From assembly GCA_964611145.1 (NCBI GenBank), contig CAZSYM010000005.1, positions 1 to 64,000 on the forward strand: a stretch of 64,000 nt of DNA, in the 5' to 3' direction. Both the position numbers and the translations under genes were made by a program. Under the pieces are notes generated by a model. It had not been told where the DNA came from. It saw only the letters and a program-made list of their open reading frames with translations, and searched no databases. How positions within the stretch are numbered: position 1 is the stretch's first letter; every line of letters begins with the position of its first letter. Shown in pieces: positions 42,411-50,958 of the stretch. The stretch comes from WFQV01 sp964611145 (GTDB taxonomy: Bacteria; Bacteroidota; Ignavibacteria; Ignavibacteriales; Melioribacteraceae).

Positions 42411-42506
42411 TCACTTAAAAATCACGAAACCCCGCACATATTTCCTTAGCCCGTGCTCGAGAGCTAATTCCAGTGTGACTTCCGGTTCCGTCAATTCGAA
42501 TTCAAT
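42411..42506 (-). pseudogene. Fragment resembling the PurL N-terminus
   Basis: Thirty-one minus-strand codons end at a TGA (42411-42413) and contain FELTEPEVTLELALEHGL, which is the start region of phosphoribosylformylglycinamidine synthase subunit II (PurL). After GL the match stops (RKYVRGFVIFK). There is no ATG; the expected start codon position is ATT at 42504-42506. The remainder of purL is absent, and yihY begins eight bases later. Probably a relict left after loss or relocation of purL; a chance short ORF is the alternative. Confidence 0.5.
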
Positions 42507-42575
42507 TTTTTTGAATTAAAAATCAAAATATAATCAATTTAATGCGATATTAAGAATCTATGCGCCGAACGGTTG

Positions 42576-42606
42576 TTGAAAAGAACAGTCGTTAAAAATA
42601 TCTTTA
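42576..42606 (+). promoter_or_regulatory. Promoter TTGA-N19-TATCTTTA for the small lipoprotein
   Basis: TTGA (42576-42579) and TATCTTTA (42599-42606) are exactly 19 bases apart. The gene's ATG is 38 bases after the -7 box. Confidence 0.6.
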
Positions 42607-42644
42607 TAACAAAGAAAAATATTTTTTATAAGTTGGGTTTCGAA

Positions 42645-43064
42645 ATGAAAAACATTGTAAAAATATTACCGATACTCTTTTTGCTTTTGAGTTGTGCGAA
42701 ACGGGAAGCAAAATTGGAGCTTTTCTCCCCAGAATCTTTCGCCTATGAATTAGATAACGGTTGGGAAATAGACGGCTCTCTCCGTGCAAAGGGATTTACA
42801 CAAGAAAAAAACGGTGAGAATTACTCTGCTAAATTGTCTTATTATTTGGATATTGTAACTCCCAAAGGCGACACCTTGAAAAGTGCTTATGACGGTTTGA
42901 AGGATGTAAAAAAAGCCGAGGAAATCGAGGATGTTGCACTGGAGTTTCAGATAGAGATTGATTCCACATTCGCCCGAGGTCCTTATGTTTTGATATATAC
43001 CGTCCATGACGACCTCGGCTCTCAAACCGCTAGACTGGCGGACACGGTGCAAGTGGGAAATTGA
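42645..43064 (+). CDS. Small predicted lipoprotein, unknown
   Basis: The 139-residue protein begins MKNIVKILPILFLLLSCAKRE, with a lipobox ending LLLSC (Cys17), so it is predicted to be lipidated. The mature part has alternating hydrophobic strands and is probably one beta-sandwich domain, with FAYELDNGWEIDGSLRAKGF near its start and RGPYVLIYTVHDDLGSQTA near its end, which looks Ig-like. I do not recognise a family. The ATG at 42645 is preferred; upstream in-frame codons are not signal-like. It converges on radA with three bases between. Confidence 0.65.
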   Translation: MKNIVKILPILFLLLSCAKREAKLELFSPESFAYELDNGWEIDGSLRAKGFTQEKNGENYSAKLSYYLDIVTPKGDTLKSAYDGLKDVKKAEEIEDVALEFQIEIDSTFARGPYVLIYTVHDDLGSQTARLADTVQVGN

Positions 43065-43067
43065 TTA

Positions 43068-44417
43068 CTACTGCGAAAGTGCAACGGTAATCGCTTCCGA
43101 CAAAGATTCTACAAAGCGAAGTTTCAATTGGTCGCTTTTTACAAGTTTCCGATTTGCCTTCGGTAATATCGCAAGCTCAAAACCCAATTTCTCCGCTTCC
43201 TGAATTCTTTTCATAATATGTCCCACACCTCGGATTTCTCCGCCAAGTCCCACTTCGCCTATTACTACGAGATTTTCCTTGACGGTTACATTTGAAAGAC
43301 TGGAGGCAATGGCAAGACAAACTGCCAAATCGGCAGCGGGTTCCTCGACCTTCAATCCGCCAGCCATATTTAAAAAGACATTATAACCGGAGGCTTTCAC
43401 ATTAGCGCGCTTTTCCAATACCGCAAGCAAAATGGATAAGCGTCTGTAATCGAAACCTGTGGCTACTCGCTGGGGATTCCCGAAGTGAGAAGGGGTAACG
43501 AGGGCTTGAACTTCCAATAAAACGGGACGCGTTCCCTCTATGCTGGACGTAACAACGGAGCCGCTACTACGCAAAGCTCTATTTCCCAAAAATATCTCAC
43601 TCGGATTTTTTACCTCCGCGAGTCCGTCGTCATGCATTTCGAAAATTCCAATTTCATTCGTGCTGCCGTAACGGTTTTTCTTTGTCCTTAAAATTCTGTA
43701 AGAATGATTTCGTTCACCCTCGAATTGCAACACTGTATCCACTATGTGTTCTAAGATTTTAGGTCCTGCAATTATTCCTTCCTTCGTAATGTGTCCCACG
43801 ATTATCACGGCAATGCCTTTGGACTTTGCGTAGTGCATTAAATATGCAGCACATTCTCGCACTTGCGTAATCGTGCCGGGAGCATTTTCAAGTTTTTGTG
43901 TGTATACGGTCTGAATGGAATCTATAATCAAAACTTTCGGTTGCTCCTTATTCGCCGTTTCAAAAATTGTTTCCAGATTGGTCTCGGCAAAGCCCAAAAC
44001 ATTTTCGGCTTTTATTTTTAATCTCTGCGCTCGACTGCTTAATTGCTGTACGGATTCCTCCCCGGTTACGTAAAGAACTTTTCCGTTTATTTTTGCTGCC
44101 GCCTGCAAAACGAGCGTCGATTTTCCTATGCCCGGATCACCGCCCAATAGAACCACGGAACCAGGAACGATTCCGCCTCCCAAGGCTCTGTCGAGTTCCC
44201 CGATTCCCGTAACAATTCTCTCGTTGGGAGTATCATCAATATTGTTCAAGTATTCGGGGGATGTCCCTTTTCCCGCTTTGCGAATATTGTGCCTTCCCGT
44301 TTCCACGATTTCTTCCGTAAAGGTGTTCCACTCCCCGCACGACGGGCATTTTCCCAGCCACTTTGGGGATTCATATCCGCAGTTCGAACACACGAATTTT
44401 ATTCTTGTTTTGCTCAA
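43068..44417 (-). CDS. radA: DNA repair protein RadA
   Basis: RadA (449 residues) is a RecA-like branch migration ATPase acting with RecA. A C4 zinc finger (Cys10, Cys13, Cys24, Cys27 in SNCGYESPKWLGKCPSC), Walker A GGDPGIGKST (92-101), VLYVTGEES, and KNRYG around residue 252 (a variant of the KNRFG motif) are present, with the Lon-like C-terminal domain (GYNVFLNMAGGLKVEEPAADLAV). It starts with TTG at 44417, overlapping the upstream ABC gene's TGA as TTGA; AAAGGA precedes. The two genes should be translated together. Confidence 0.95.
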   Translation of the reverse strand: MSKTRIKFVCSNCGYESPKWLGKCPSCGEWNTFTEEIVETGRHNIRKAGKGTSPEYLNNIDDTPNERIVTGIGELDRALGGGIVPGSVVLLGGDPGIGKSTLVLQAAAKINGKVLYVTGEESVQQLSSRAQRLKIKAENVLGFAETNLETIFETANKEQPKVLIIDSIQTVYTQKLENAPGTITQVRECAAYLMHYAKSKGIAVIIVGHITKEGIIAGPKILEHIVDTVLQFEGERNHSYRILRTKKNRYGSTNEIGIFEMHDDGLAEVKNPSEIFLGNRALRSSGSVVTSSIEGTRPVLLEVQALVTPSHFGNPQRVATGFDYRRLSILLAVLEKRANVKASGYNVFLNMAGGLKVEEPAADLAVCLAIASSLSNVTVKENLVVIGEVGLGGEIRGVGHIMKRIQEAEKLGFELAILPKANRKLVKSDQLKLRFVESLSEAITVALSQ

Positions 44418-45148
44418 TTGTCCTTTGTCCTCTGAATAAACTCGTTGATTATCTTGTCTTCTGAACTCATTATTTCCCTTGGCGTTCCTACGAAATAGAT
44501 TTTACCTTCGTGCATCATTGCAATCTTATCGGCAACGTTCTTGACGCTGAACATATCGTGTGTTACCACAATGGAAGTTACCTCTAAAGCGTCGGCTAAT
44601 TTTTTAATGAGCGCGTCAATGGAATCGGACATTATTGGATCGAGTCCTGTTGTGGGCTCGTCATAAAGTATGTATTCAGGCTCGGTAATCAAGGCTCGTG
44701 CAAGCCCCACTCTCTTTTTCATTCCACCGGATAACTCCGCCGGTTTAAGGTTCTGAATTCCCGGAAGCCCCACCAATTCCAATTTTTCAGCCACGGATTT
44801 CTCTATTTCTTTCTCGGTAAAACCGTATTCGTTTTCGACTAACGGAAGAGCGACATTCTCGGCGACGGTCATGGAATCGAACAAAGCGGCACCTTGAAAA
44901 AGGAAACCGAATTTTTTCCGCACTTCGTAAAGCTCCTTTTTGCTCAAGTCGTTTATGTTTTGCCCCTCGACCTCCACGAAACCGCTATCGGGTTTTAAAA
45001 GTCCCACAATATGTTTTAGCAGAACGCTCTTACCGCATCCGCTGCGCCCTATTATTGCAAAGGTCTTTCCCTTCGGTATAACAAGGGAAACGCCTCTTAA
45101 AACGTGATTCTCTCCGAAAGATTTATGTAAATTTTCAATTCTAATCAT
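44414..45148 (-). CDS. ABC transporter ATP-binding protein, MlaF type
   Basis: The 244-residue ATPase has Walker A GRSGCGKS (34-41), LSGGMKKRVGLARAL as signature and ILYDEPTTGLDP as Walker B. The ALFDSMTVAENVALPLVE and AGLDP-region features match MlaF, which powers phospholipid transport between membranes through MlaE and MCE proteins. No mlaE or MCE gene is next to it in this window, unusual for the system. The neighbour radA overlaps it by four bases. The weak ribosome binding site and 48-base gap to the DUF4175 gene suggest it could be part of that minus-strand run. Confidence 0.82.
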   Translation of the reverse strand: MIRIENLHKSFGENHVLRGVSLVIPKGKTFAIIGRSGCGKSVLLKHIVGLLKPDSGFVEVEGQNINDLSKKELYEVRKKFGFLFQGAALFDSMTVAENVALPLVENEYGFTEKEIEKSVAEKLELVGLPGIQNLKPAELSGGMKKRVGLARALITEPEYILYDEPTTGLDPIMSDSIDALIKKLADALEVTSIVVTHDMFSVKNVADKIAMMHEGKIYFVGTPREIMSSEDKIINEFIQRTKDN

Positions 45149-45196
45149 TTGTTGACCGTAGTAAAATTTTCTCTTCTAAATTACAAATTTAGATTA

Positions 45197-48100
45197 CTAC
45201 CTCAAAGAATCCTTCGATTTTTGTTTTTCAAGTTCTTCGAAGTATTTTCGGATTAAATCTTCGTAATCCTTCGAATATCCCTCGCTCAAAGCTTTCAGCA
45301 GCGCATCGCGCAATTTGTTGCGCCCTTCGCGAGTTTGCAACATTAACTCGGGCGGAGATTTAAGGGAGAACTGTTTGCCGCTGCGGGATTCCCGCCGTTT
45401 TTCGAAATCTCTCTCGTTGATGGAACGCTGAGCATCCAGAAGGCGAGAAAGGATTCGTTCCTGCTTGTGAATCAAATTGTCATCCACATTCTTCGATTTC
45501 AAATCGCTTATTACCTCCCGCATGTCTTTTAAGATGCGTTCCAAATTTCCCGTCAGCTTTTTCGACTGTCCGCTTTTTTTAAACTCTTTGTCCAATTCCT
45601 CCAAAGATTTTCTGATCGCTTCCTGTTGACGCGCCAGTTTTTGCATTTGAGCCAATTGCTGAGGGGAAAGACCTCCTTTCAGCATTTTGGTCAATTTGTT
45701 CAAACTCATTTGTTGCCCGGTTAGTTTTTGGAGTTGTTGCATCAGACTCATCATACCACCGCCGGGTTTCATCATTTGCGACATTGAGGACTGCATTAAG
45801 GACGCCGTTTCGTTCAGAAATTTCATCGCCGCCTTTTCACTGATTACGGCGAGAGAGCTGTTTCTGTCCTGCATTGCGGAAATTGCGGAACGCATTTTTG
45901 CCCTTGCGCCCCCAAGCGCCCGTCCCATTTCGGGAGTTATGGCAAATGTCTTTTGAGAAAGTTCCGTAATTTGAGAAATGAGTCTTTCCAAATCCTCCGC
46001 TATTTTGTTTTGTTCGCGTGCCTTCTCGCTCAAAGCAAGGGATTGGGGAGAAAGATTCGCGGTGCTGTTCTTCAAACTCTCTTCTTTCTTGGAAAGTTCC
46101 AGCAAGTTGTTCGTCAATTGGAGCATTTTGGCCATTACTTCCATTTGATTCTTCATTCGGACGCTGTTTTGAATTTGTGAAAAGGCTTTTTGCATTCGGG
46201 AAAGGTTTTGCGCCACATGGCATTGCGTTTGGGAAGCCCGCGAGAATTTCCCTTGCTGAATTTCCGCTTCCGCTTTTTCGATTAATTTTTCATTATTTTG
46301 TTTGGAAAATTCTTTTAACGCCTTTTCCATTTCCTTTGCGGGCATGTCTTTTAATTCTTTCATCTTTTGGGCGAGTTTCTTCGCTTCTTCCTTGAGCTTT
46401 TTTACTCCTTTCTTTATTGACCTTTGCCTTCTCTTTAACATTTCCTTGTCGGCTTTCCCTTTCTTTGTGCTGTCCGCCAGCGCTTTTTGTTCCTTAACAA
46501 GTTTTTCGGTGCGTTTCAAAAGCTCGTCTAATTTCTGCTCTATCTCAATTCTTTTCAAAAGATTGATCGTTCTCTCCAAAGACTTCTTGAACGCTTCCTC
46601 GTCGAACTTAAGATTTTCCAGCGCCGTCTGGGCTTTGTCGCGCATCATGCTTTGGAGCATTTTTTGCATTTTCTCGAACGCTTTTTTCAAATCTTCGGAA
46701 GTTAATTCGTCAAAAAGCTTTTGCAGTTCTTCATATTTTTTTAACGTCTCTTTCGAAAGCAAATTGTTCTTCTGTAATTCCTTTTGCATCTTCTTTAATT
46801 GCTCGGCTATACTTTTAGCCTTTTTTTGTAAGCCTTCGAAACGTTTTGCCGCTTGCTCTATTTTTTGCTTTTCTTCCCAACTGATTTTCTTTTTGTTTTT
46901 TCGAAGTTCCTCCGAGAGGTTTTGCATTTCCTCCTTCAGTTTTTCCGCTTCTCTGAAGGTCTCTTGCAAATCCCGCTTGCTGGTAGCTTGTGTGTTCTCC
47001 GCCTCTTGAAACAATTCGTCAAGGGAAGGCACGCGCAAAGTTCTTATCTCGCTCTTTGTCCCCTTGGGACCGTTTATATTATCGTTGTCCTTGATTTCCA
47101 AATAATAGCTGACTACATCGTTCTCCGTTAAATTAAGCGGGAAAAGATTCCAATTGTAAAAAACCTCCTGCTCTTTTTTGGAAACGTCAAAGGGAATGGG
47201 AATTTCGGAAAAGCTTTCTTGCGTGTTTTTGAACTCCGATTGAGAGAGCCTGTAAAAAAGCGTAAGGGAGCTAAAACCGAAATCGTCCGAAATGTCGGTA
47301 ACAACGGTCAATAAATTCTCGCTTCCCAATTTTACGTCCTTCGACGGCTCTATTACTTCAATCGTAGGGAAAGCATCCTTGAGCAATTTAACCGAGTATT
47401 CAATCGGGTTTGCATTTTCAATTCCGTTTGTGTCTATTATCCTGAAGTGATAAGAAAAATCTTTTAGCGCCTTGATTTTCGCATAAGCCTTTTCTCCCTC
47501 GATTTTCGCACGGATTACCCGTTTTCCGTTTACTATTACAAAAGCGGAGTCGAGCGCTTTCGAAGATATGAGAGAAAACTCAAGCAATGTCCCGGGCAAT
47601 CCGCTGAAATTCCCGTTGTCCTTTTGAATCGTTACCGGAAGCTTCGAGTATCTTGGCGGAACGGCTTTTAAGGTTAAGGCAATAATCATGGGACGATTAA
47701 TTACTTCGACAGTAAAAGTATCCGAGGCGATACCGTCGGATTCGGCAAAGTATCGAAACGGAGTTTCCACGGAGTAAAAAGACTTTTTGAAAACCCCGTT
47801 GGAATCGGGTTTCAATTCGAAGGGAACAAAGCGGTAATCCCCGCGGGATTTTTTCTTCAAAAAAATTCTTTCCTGTTGTTCGCCTTTAATTTTTATCGAA
47901 ATCGTTAAATCATTTCCCTTAGTAACGGAAACATTTCCGGGCTCGACGATAAAATGAAATTTCAATGGGGGCTTAAATTCTTGCCGATAATGTATAAGGC
48001 GCATCCGCGCCGCTTGAAAAGAGGGTATGATTGAAGTAATTACGATTTGAAATAAAAAAAGTCCCAACAAAATGAAATCTTTTGGGCTATGTTTAAAAAC

Positions 48101-48565
48101 CGTTGCCTTGGAAAAATCCAATCGTTTCGATTTTTCATAAACGTTTTCGAAAGCCGCCTCCGCAAGTTCCGACGATGTTCCTTCTGTTTCCGCATCGAGA
48201 ATTTGTAATGCGTTTTCGAGTTCGTCCTTGATTTGAGGAAATTTTTCCCCCACCGTTTCCGCAAGGCGATAATAGTTTATCCCTTTGAGGATTCCTTTCT
48301 CGAAAAGTATTTTTTTCCCGAAGAGATAAATCGTCAACACCCCAAGCAAAACGATAAAACTCCAAAAGAGAACCGTGCGGACGAGCGAATCGAAACGGAA
48401 TATCATTTCCAGAAATTCTCCCAAAAGCAATGCGCCGCCCCAAAAGCCCATTATTTTTATTATTGCCGAATACGACGATAGGAGAATTTCTTTAAGAAAA
48501 AGCTTTCTCAGTCGCCTTTCAATATCGGCACGATAATTCATCGTTTTATCGCTTGTGGAAATCAT
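45197..48565 (-). CDS. Large coiled-coil DUF4175-family membrane protein
   Basis: The product (about 1122 residues from the ATG at 48565) has three membrane segments early, around 40-55, 68-86 and 170-188. Beta-type domains follow to about residue 510. A very long Lys/Glu-rich coiled coil runs from about 520 to 850, then a Gln/Met/Lys-rich tail with KPGGGMMSLMQQLQKLTGQQ. This architecture matches DUF4175 proteins of Bacteroidota. They are often near DUF4159, MoxR ATPase and VWA genes. The ATG overlaps the DUF4159 stop as ATGA, so the pair is coupled. Probably an envelope or stress-associated complex; the function is unknown. Confidence 0.75.
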   Translation of the reverse strand: MISTSDKTMNYRADIERRLRKLFLKEILLSSYSAIIKIMGFWGGALLLGEFLEMIFRFDSLVRTVLFWSFIVLLGVLTIYLFGKKILFEKGILKGINYYRLAETVGEKFPQIKDELENALQILDAETEGTSSELAEAAFENVYEKSKRLDFSKATVFKHSPKDFILLGLFLFQIVITSIIPSFQAARMRLIHYRQEFKPPLKFHFIVEPGNVSVTKGNDLTISIKIKGEQQERIFLKKKSRGDYRFVPFELKPDSNGVFKKSFYSVETPFRYFAESDGIASDTFTVEVINRPMIIALTLKAVPPRYSKLPVTIQKDNGNFSGLPGTLLEFSLISSKALDSAFVIVNGKRVIRAKIEGEKAYAKIKALKDFSYHFRIIDTNGIENANPIEYSVKLLKDAFPTIEVIEPSKDVKLGSENLLTVVTDISDDFGFSSLTLFYRLSQSEFKNTQESFSEIPIPFDVSKKEQEVFYNWNLFPLNLTENDVVSYYLEIKDNDNINGPKGTKSEIRTLRVPSLDELFQEAENTQATSKRDLQETFREAEKLKEEMQNLSEELRKNKKKISWEEKQKIEQAAKRFEGLQKKAKSIAEQLKKMQKELQKNNLLSKETLKKYEELQKLFDELTSEDLKKAFEKMQKMLQSMMRDKAQTALENLKFDEEAFKKSLERTINLLKRIEIEQKLDELLKRTEKLVKEQKALADSTKKGKADKEMLKRRQRSIKKGVKKLKEEAKKLAQKMKELKDMPAKEMEKALKEFSKQNNEKLIEKAEAEIQQGKFSRASQTQCHVAQNLSRMQKAFSQIQNSVRMKNQMEVMAKMLQLTNNLLELSKKEESLKNSTANLSPQSLALSEKAREQNKIAEDLERLISQITELSQKTFAITPEMGRALGGARAKMRSAISAMQDRNSSLAVISEKAAMKFLNETASLMQSSMSQMMKPGGGMMSLMQQLQKLTGQQMSLNKLTKMLKGGLSPQQLAQMQKLARQQEAIRKSLEELDKEFKKSGQSKKLTGNLERILKDMREVISDLKSKNVDDNLIHKQERILSRLLDAQRSINERDFEKRRESRSGKQFSLKSPPELMLQTREGRNKLRDALLKALSEGYSKDYEDLIRKYFEELEKQKSKDSLR

Positions 48566-49215
48566 TGCGTCAATATCCACGTGATCAAGTTTACGCCGAA
48601 TTTAAGCGCCAATTCTCGAATTTCGGGCGGGTCTTTGTGAACTTCGGGATCCACCCAGCCGTCGGAGGGATTACTTTCGTAAGTATAGTAAACAACAAGC
48701 CTTTTCCCGATAAAAATTCCGAAGCCCTGGGGACGCTTGCCGTTATGCTCGTGGATTTTCGGCGGTCCGCTCGGGAAGTCGTAAACCACGTGATAAAGCC
48801 CGTAATCAAAAGGCAATTCGGTTAAATTCTTTTCGGGAAAAACTTTTTTTATTTCACGTCGAAAGGACTTATCCAAGCCGTAATCGTCATCAACATAAAG
48901 GAAACCGCCTTTTTCCAAATAATCCCTCAAACGCTTTGCATCGCTTTCGGAAAATTTAACGGTTCCGTGTCCGGTCATAAAAAGAGCGGGATATTTGTAA
49001 ATATCATCGGTCGAAATATCCGCATAAACATACTCGGGTATTGTCTTGATATTGGTGTGAGATTTAACATAGTTCAAGAGATTTACCTCGCCGGAGGGGT
49101 CGTTGTACCAATCTCCTCCGCCCGCATATTTTAAACGCGCAATTTGAAACCCGATTTGCGTTTGCCCTTCTAATGTAAAACCGAGCAAAAGTAGTATTAT
49201 TAATGTTCGTAGCAT
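48562..49215 (-). CDS. DUF4159-family exported protein
   Basis: The 217-residue protein has a signal peptide (LRTLIILLLLGFTLEGQ) and the DUF4159 domain. Typical motifs are FQIARLKYAGGGDWYNDP, PALFMTGHGTVKFSESDAKRLRDYLEKGGFLYVDDDYG and a late HKDPPEIRELALKFGVNLITWIL. The fold resembles glutamine amidotransferase-like or ThuA-like domains, but no catalytic Cys is evident. It is coupled to the DUF4175 gene by ATGA, so the two probably act together. ThuA-like sugar binding is a weak alternative. Confidence 0.82.
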   Translation of the reverse strand: MLRTLIILLLLGFTLEGQTQIGFQIARLKYAGGGDWYNDPSGEVNLLNYVKSHTNIKTIPEYVYADISTDDIYKYPALFMTGHGTVKFSESDAKRLRDYLEKGGFLYVDDDYGLDKSFRREIKKVFPEKNLTELPFDYGLYHVVYDFPSGPPKIHEHNGKRPQGFGIFIGKRLVVYYTYESNPSDGWVDPEVHKDPPEIRELALKFGVNLITWILTQ

Positions 49216-49287
49216 CTCGTATCGAAAATTTTTTGAACCTTAAAAATAAGTAAAATTAAGGGATTAGATAAAAACGGAATTAGAGGG

Positions 49288-50958
49288 TTAATCCATGTTC
49301 AGTAAGTATTTCCCCCGTGCCTTTTTCGTTTTTAATAGTATTTCATTTCGGAAGGGGTTATCGAATTCGATAATATTTCTGCCTCGTTGAATTACGTAAC
49401 TCCCGATTGTATCCGTACCCGCTGTAATTTCCAATGTGTCGATTTCAGAGGAATCGAAAATTAACGCGCAACGATTTTGAAACTTGAATAACAAAGGAGA
49501 ATGCCTCTCGGTATGCAATTTCACTATCCTTTTTAATTTCTCATTTTCGACAGTTATAGAAATCCCCCGACTTTCATTCCATAATTTGTCCAAAGCGGTT
49601 ACTGTAAATTTGTATTCGGTTCGATTCGGCTTTATAATGCTCAAAACAAAATTTCTCTTTGACGAAGGCAAAATCGTAATTAGGTTTTTGTCGGAATAAA
49701 GGGCGTAATATTTAACAACCGAAGAATTTGAAGGAGCTTCCCAGCTTAATCTCAGTTTAAAAGGGTCATCCGAAATGGTGAAGTATGTAAATTTAGTGGG
49801 AGGAACGATAGAAGGTGTTTTAATCCAACTCATCTTTGCAGGGAAAAGAAACGTACCGAAGCCTTTGAATTCGGTTTCTTTCAAATATGAGTATCGAAAA
49901 AAGGCAATACCGGCGGGGTTTTGCAACCGAGCGGTTTGTAATATCCCTTTGAGTTCCTTGCGAACCTCCGGTTTGTAAAGCGCAATGCCGAAAACAATAT
50001 TCCTGCCGTATGAATGTTCTCTCCAGTCTTTTGCAACGGATTCAAAAGAAGGGGAATCGTCTAAAGCCCAATAAATTTGGGGAGATGCGTAATCGGCAAT
50101 TTTGTTTTTGAGAAAAGAATAGGAATCCTGAAAAACATCCGAAAAGCCGGAAAAGAAATATTCCCCGCGCTTGTTCTTGGAAATGCCTATTGGAGAAAAA
50201 CCGATTTTCAGAAAAGGATTGAGCCTTTTCAATTCCGTGTAAATTTGTTTCATCAATTTGAAAATATTTTCTCGTCGCCATTCGTCTTTTCTTTTCCCCT
50301 TGCCATAAATGGAATACGAAAAAGAATCGTCGAAATCTTTTCCGGGGTAACGCAAGTAATCCAAGTTTATGCCGTCAATGTCATAATTTTCAACAAGTTC
50401 CTTTAACAAATCCACGACATAGTTTCTGACTTCGGGAAGTCCGGGATCGAGCCAATAACTCATGCCGTCATCACTGCGATATTTAACCACCCAATTTTTA
50501 TGTTTTTTTAACAGATGACTGGGGGAATCAAGTATTTCGTTGTCTCCTCCCGAAAAACAGCGAACAGTATTGAACCACGCGTGAATTTCCAAGCCGAGTT
50601 TATGAGCCGTGCGAACGGCAAAATTTAGAGGGTCATAAGAAGGGAACATATCCGTTCCCCCTTTGAAATAAGGGGAAAACGGTTCCTGTTTGGAAGGATA
50701 AATAACCGTGCCGTTACTCCGAACCTGAAAATACACTACGTTAAAGTTTTTCTTTCTAACGTCCGAAAATATTTGCACAAGGCTTTCCTTCTGAACATCT
50801 TCATCGAAAGTCGGCGGTGGCCAATCCAACCGATGATTAGTGCTTATCCACACGGCGCGGGTTTCCCGCTTCCCTTTTTCTTGCGAAAATGTTAGATGCG
50901 TTACGCTCAACAATATTAAGCAAATCAATAAGGCGGTTTTTTCAGACAAAGTATTCAA
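49288..50958 (-). CDS. GHL10-family glycoside-hydrolase-like lipoprotein or exported protein
   Basis: The 556-residue protein has a signal peptide, MNTLSEKTALLICLILLSVTHLTFS, then a TIM-barrel of the GHL10 (DUF187) family: ETRAVWISTNHRLDWPPPTFDEDVQKE, VVYFQVRSNGTVIYPS, IDGINLDYLRYPGKDFDD and YASPQIYWALDD. A fibronectin-like domain follows after about residue 380 and a final beta domain. Members include YngK; they probably cleave a polysaccharide, possibly the peptidoglycan or cell surface. It starts at TTG (50958) and overlaps the end of aroB by 17 bases; no ATG precedes the signal. Confidence 0.8.
   Translation of the reverse strand: MNTLSEKTALLICLILLSVTHLTFSQEKGKRETRAVWISTNHRLDWPPPTFDEDVQKESLVQIFSDVRKKNFNVVYFQVRSNGTVIYPSKQEPFSPYFKGGTDMFPSYDPLNFAVRTAHKLGLEIHAWFNTVRCFSGGDNEILDSPSHLLKKHKNWVVKYRSDDGMSYWLDPGLPEVRNYVVDLLKELVENYDIDGINLDYLRYPGKDFDDSFSYSIYGKGKRKDEWRRENIFKLMKQIYTELKRLNPFLKIGFSPIGISKNKRGEYFFSGFSDVFQDSYSFLKNKIADYASPQIYWALDDSPSFESVAKDWREHSYGRNIVFGIALYKPEVRKELKGILQTARLQNPAGIAFFRYSYLKETEFKGFGTFLFPAKMSWIKTPSIVPPTKFTYFTISDDPFKLRLSWEAPSNSSVVKYYALYSDKNLITILPSSKRNFVLSIIKPNRTEYKFTVTALDKLWNESRGISITVENEKLKRIVKLHTERHSPLLFKFQNRCALIFDSSEIDTLEITAGTDTIGSYVIQRGRNIIEFDNPFRNEILLKTKKARGKYLLNMD

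Noticed and set aside
42441..42500. Possible tRNA on the minus strand
   Set aside because: TTCGAA-like sequence suggested a T-loop, but no acceptor, D or anticodon stems form; the stretch reads as PurL codons instead.
45837..47009. Plus-strand open frames opposite the DUF4175 coiled coil
   Set aside because: They are mirror frames of Lys/Glu-rich codons giving Phe/Ser/Leu-rich products with no independent start signals.
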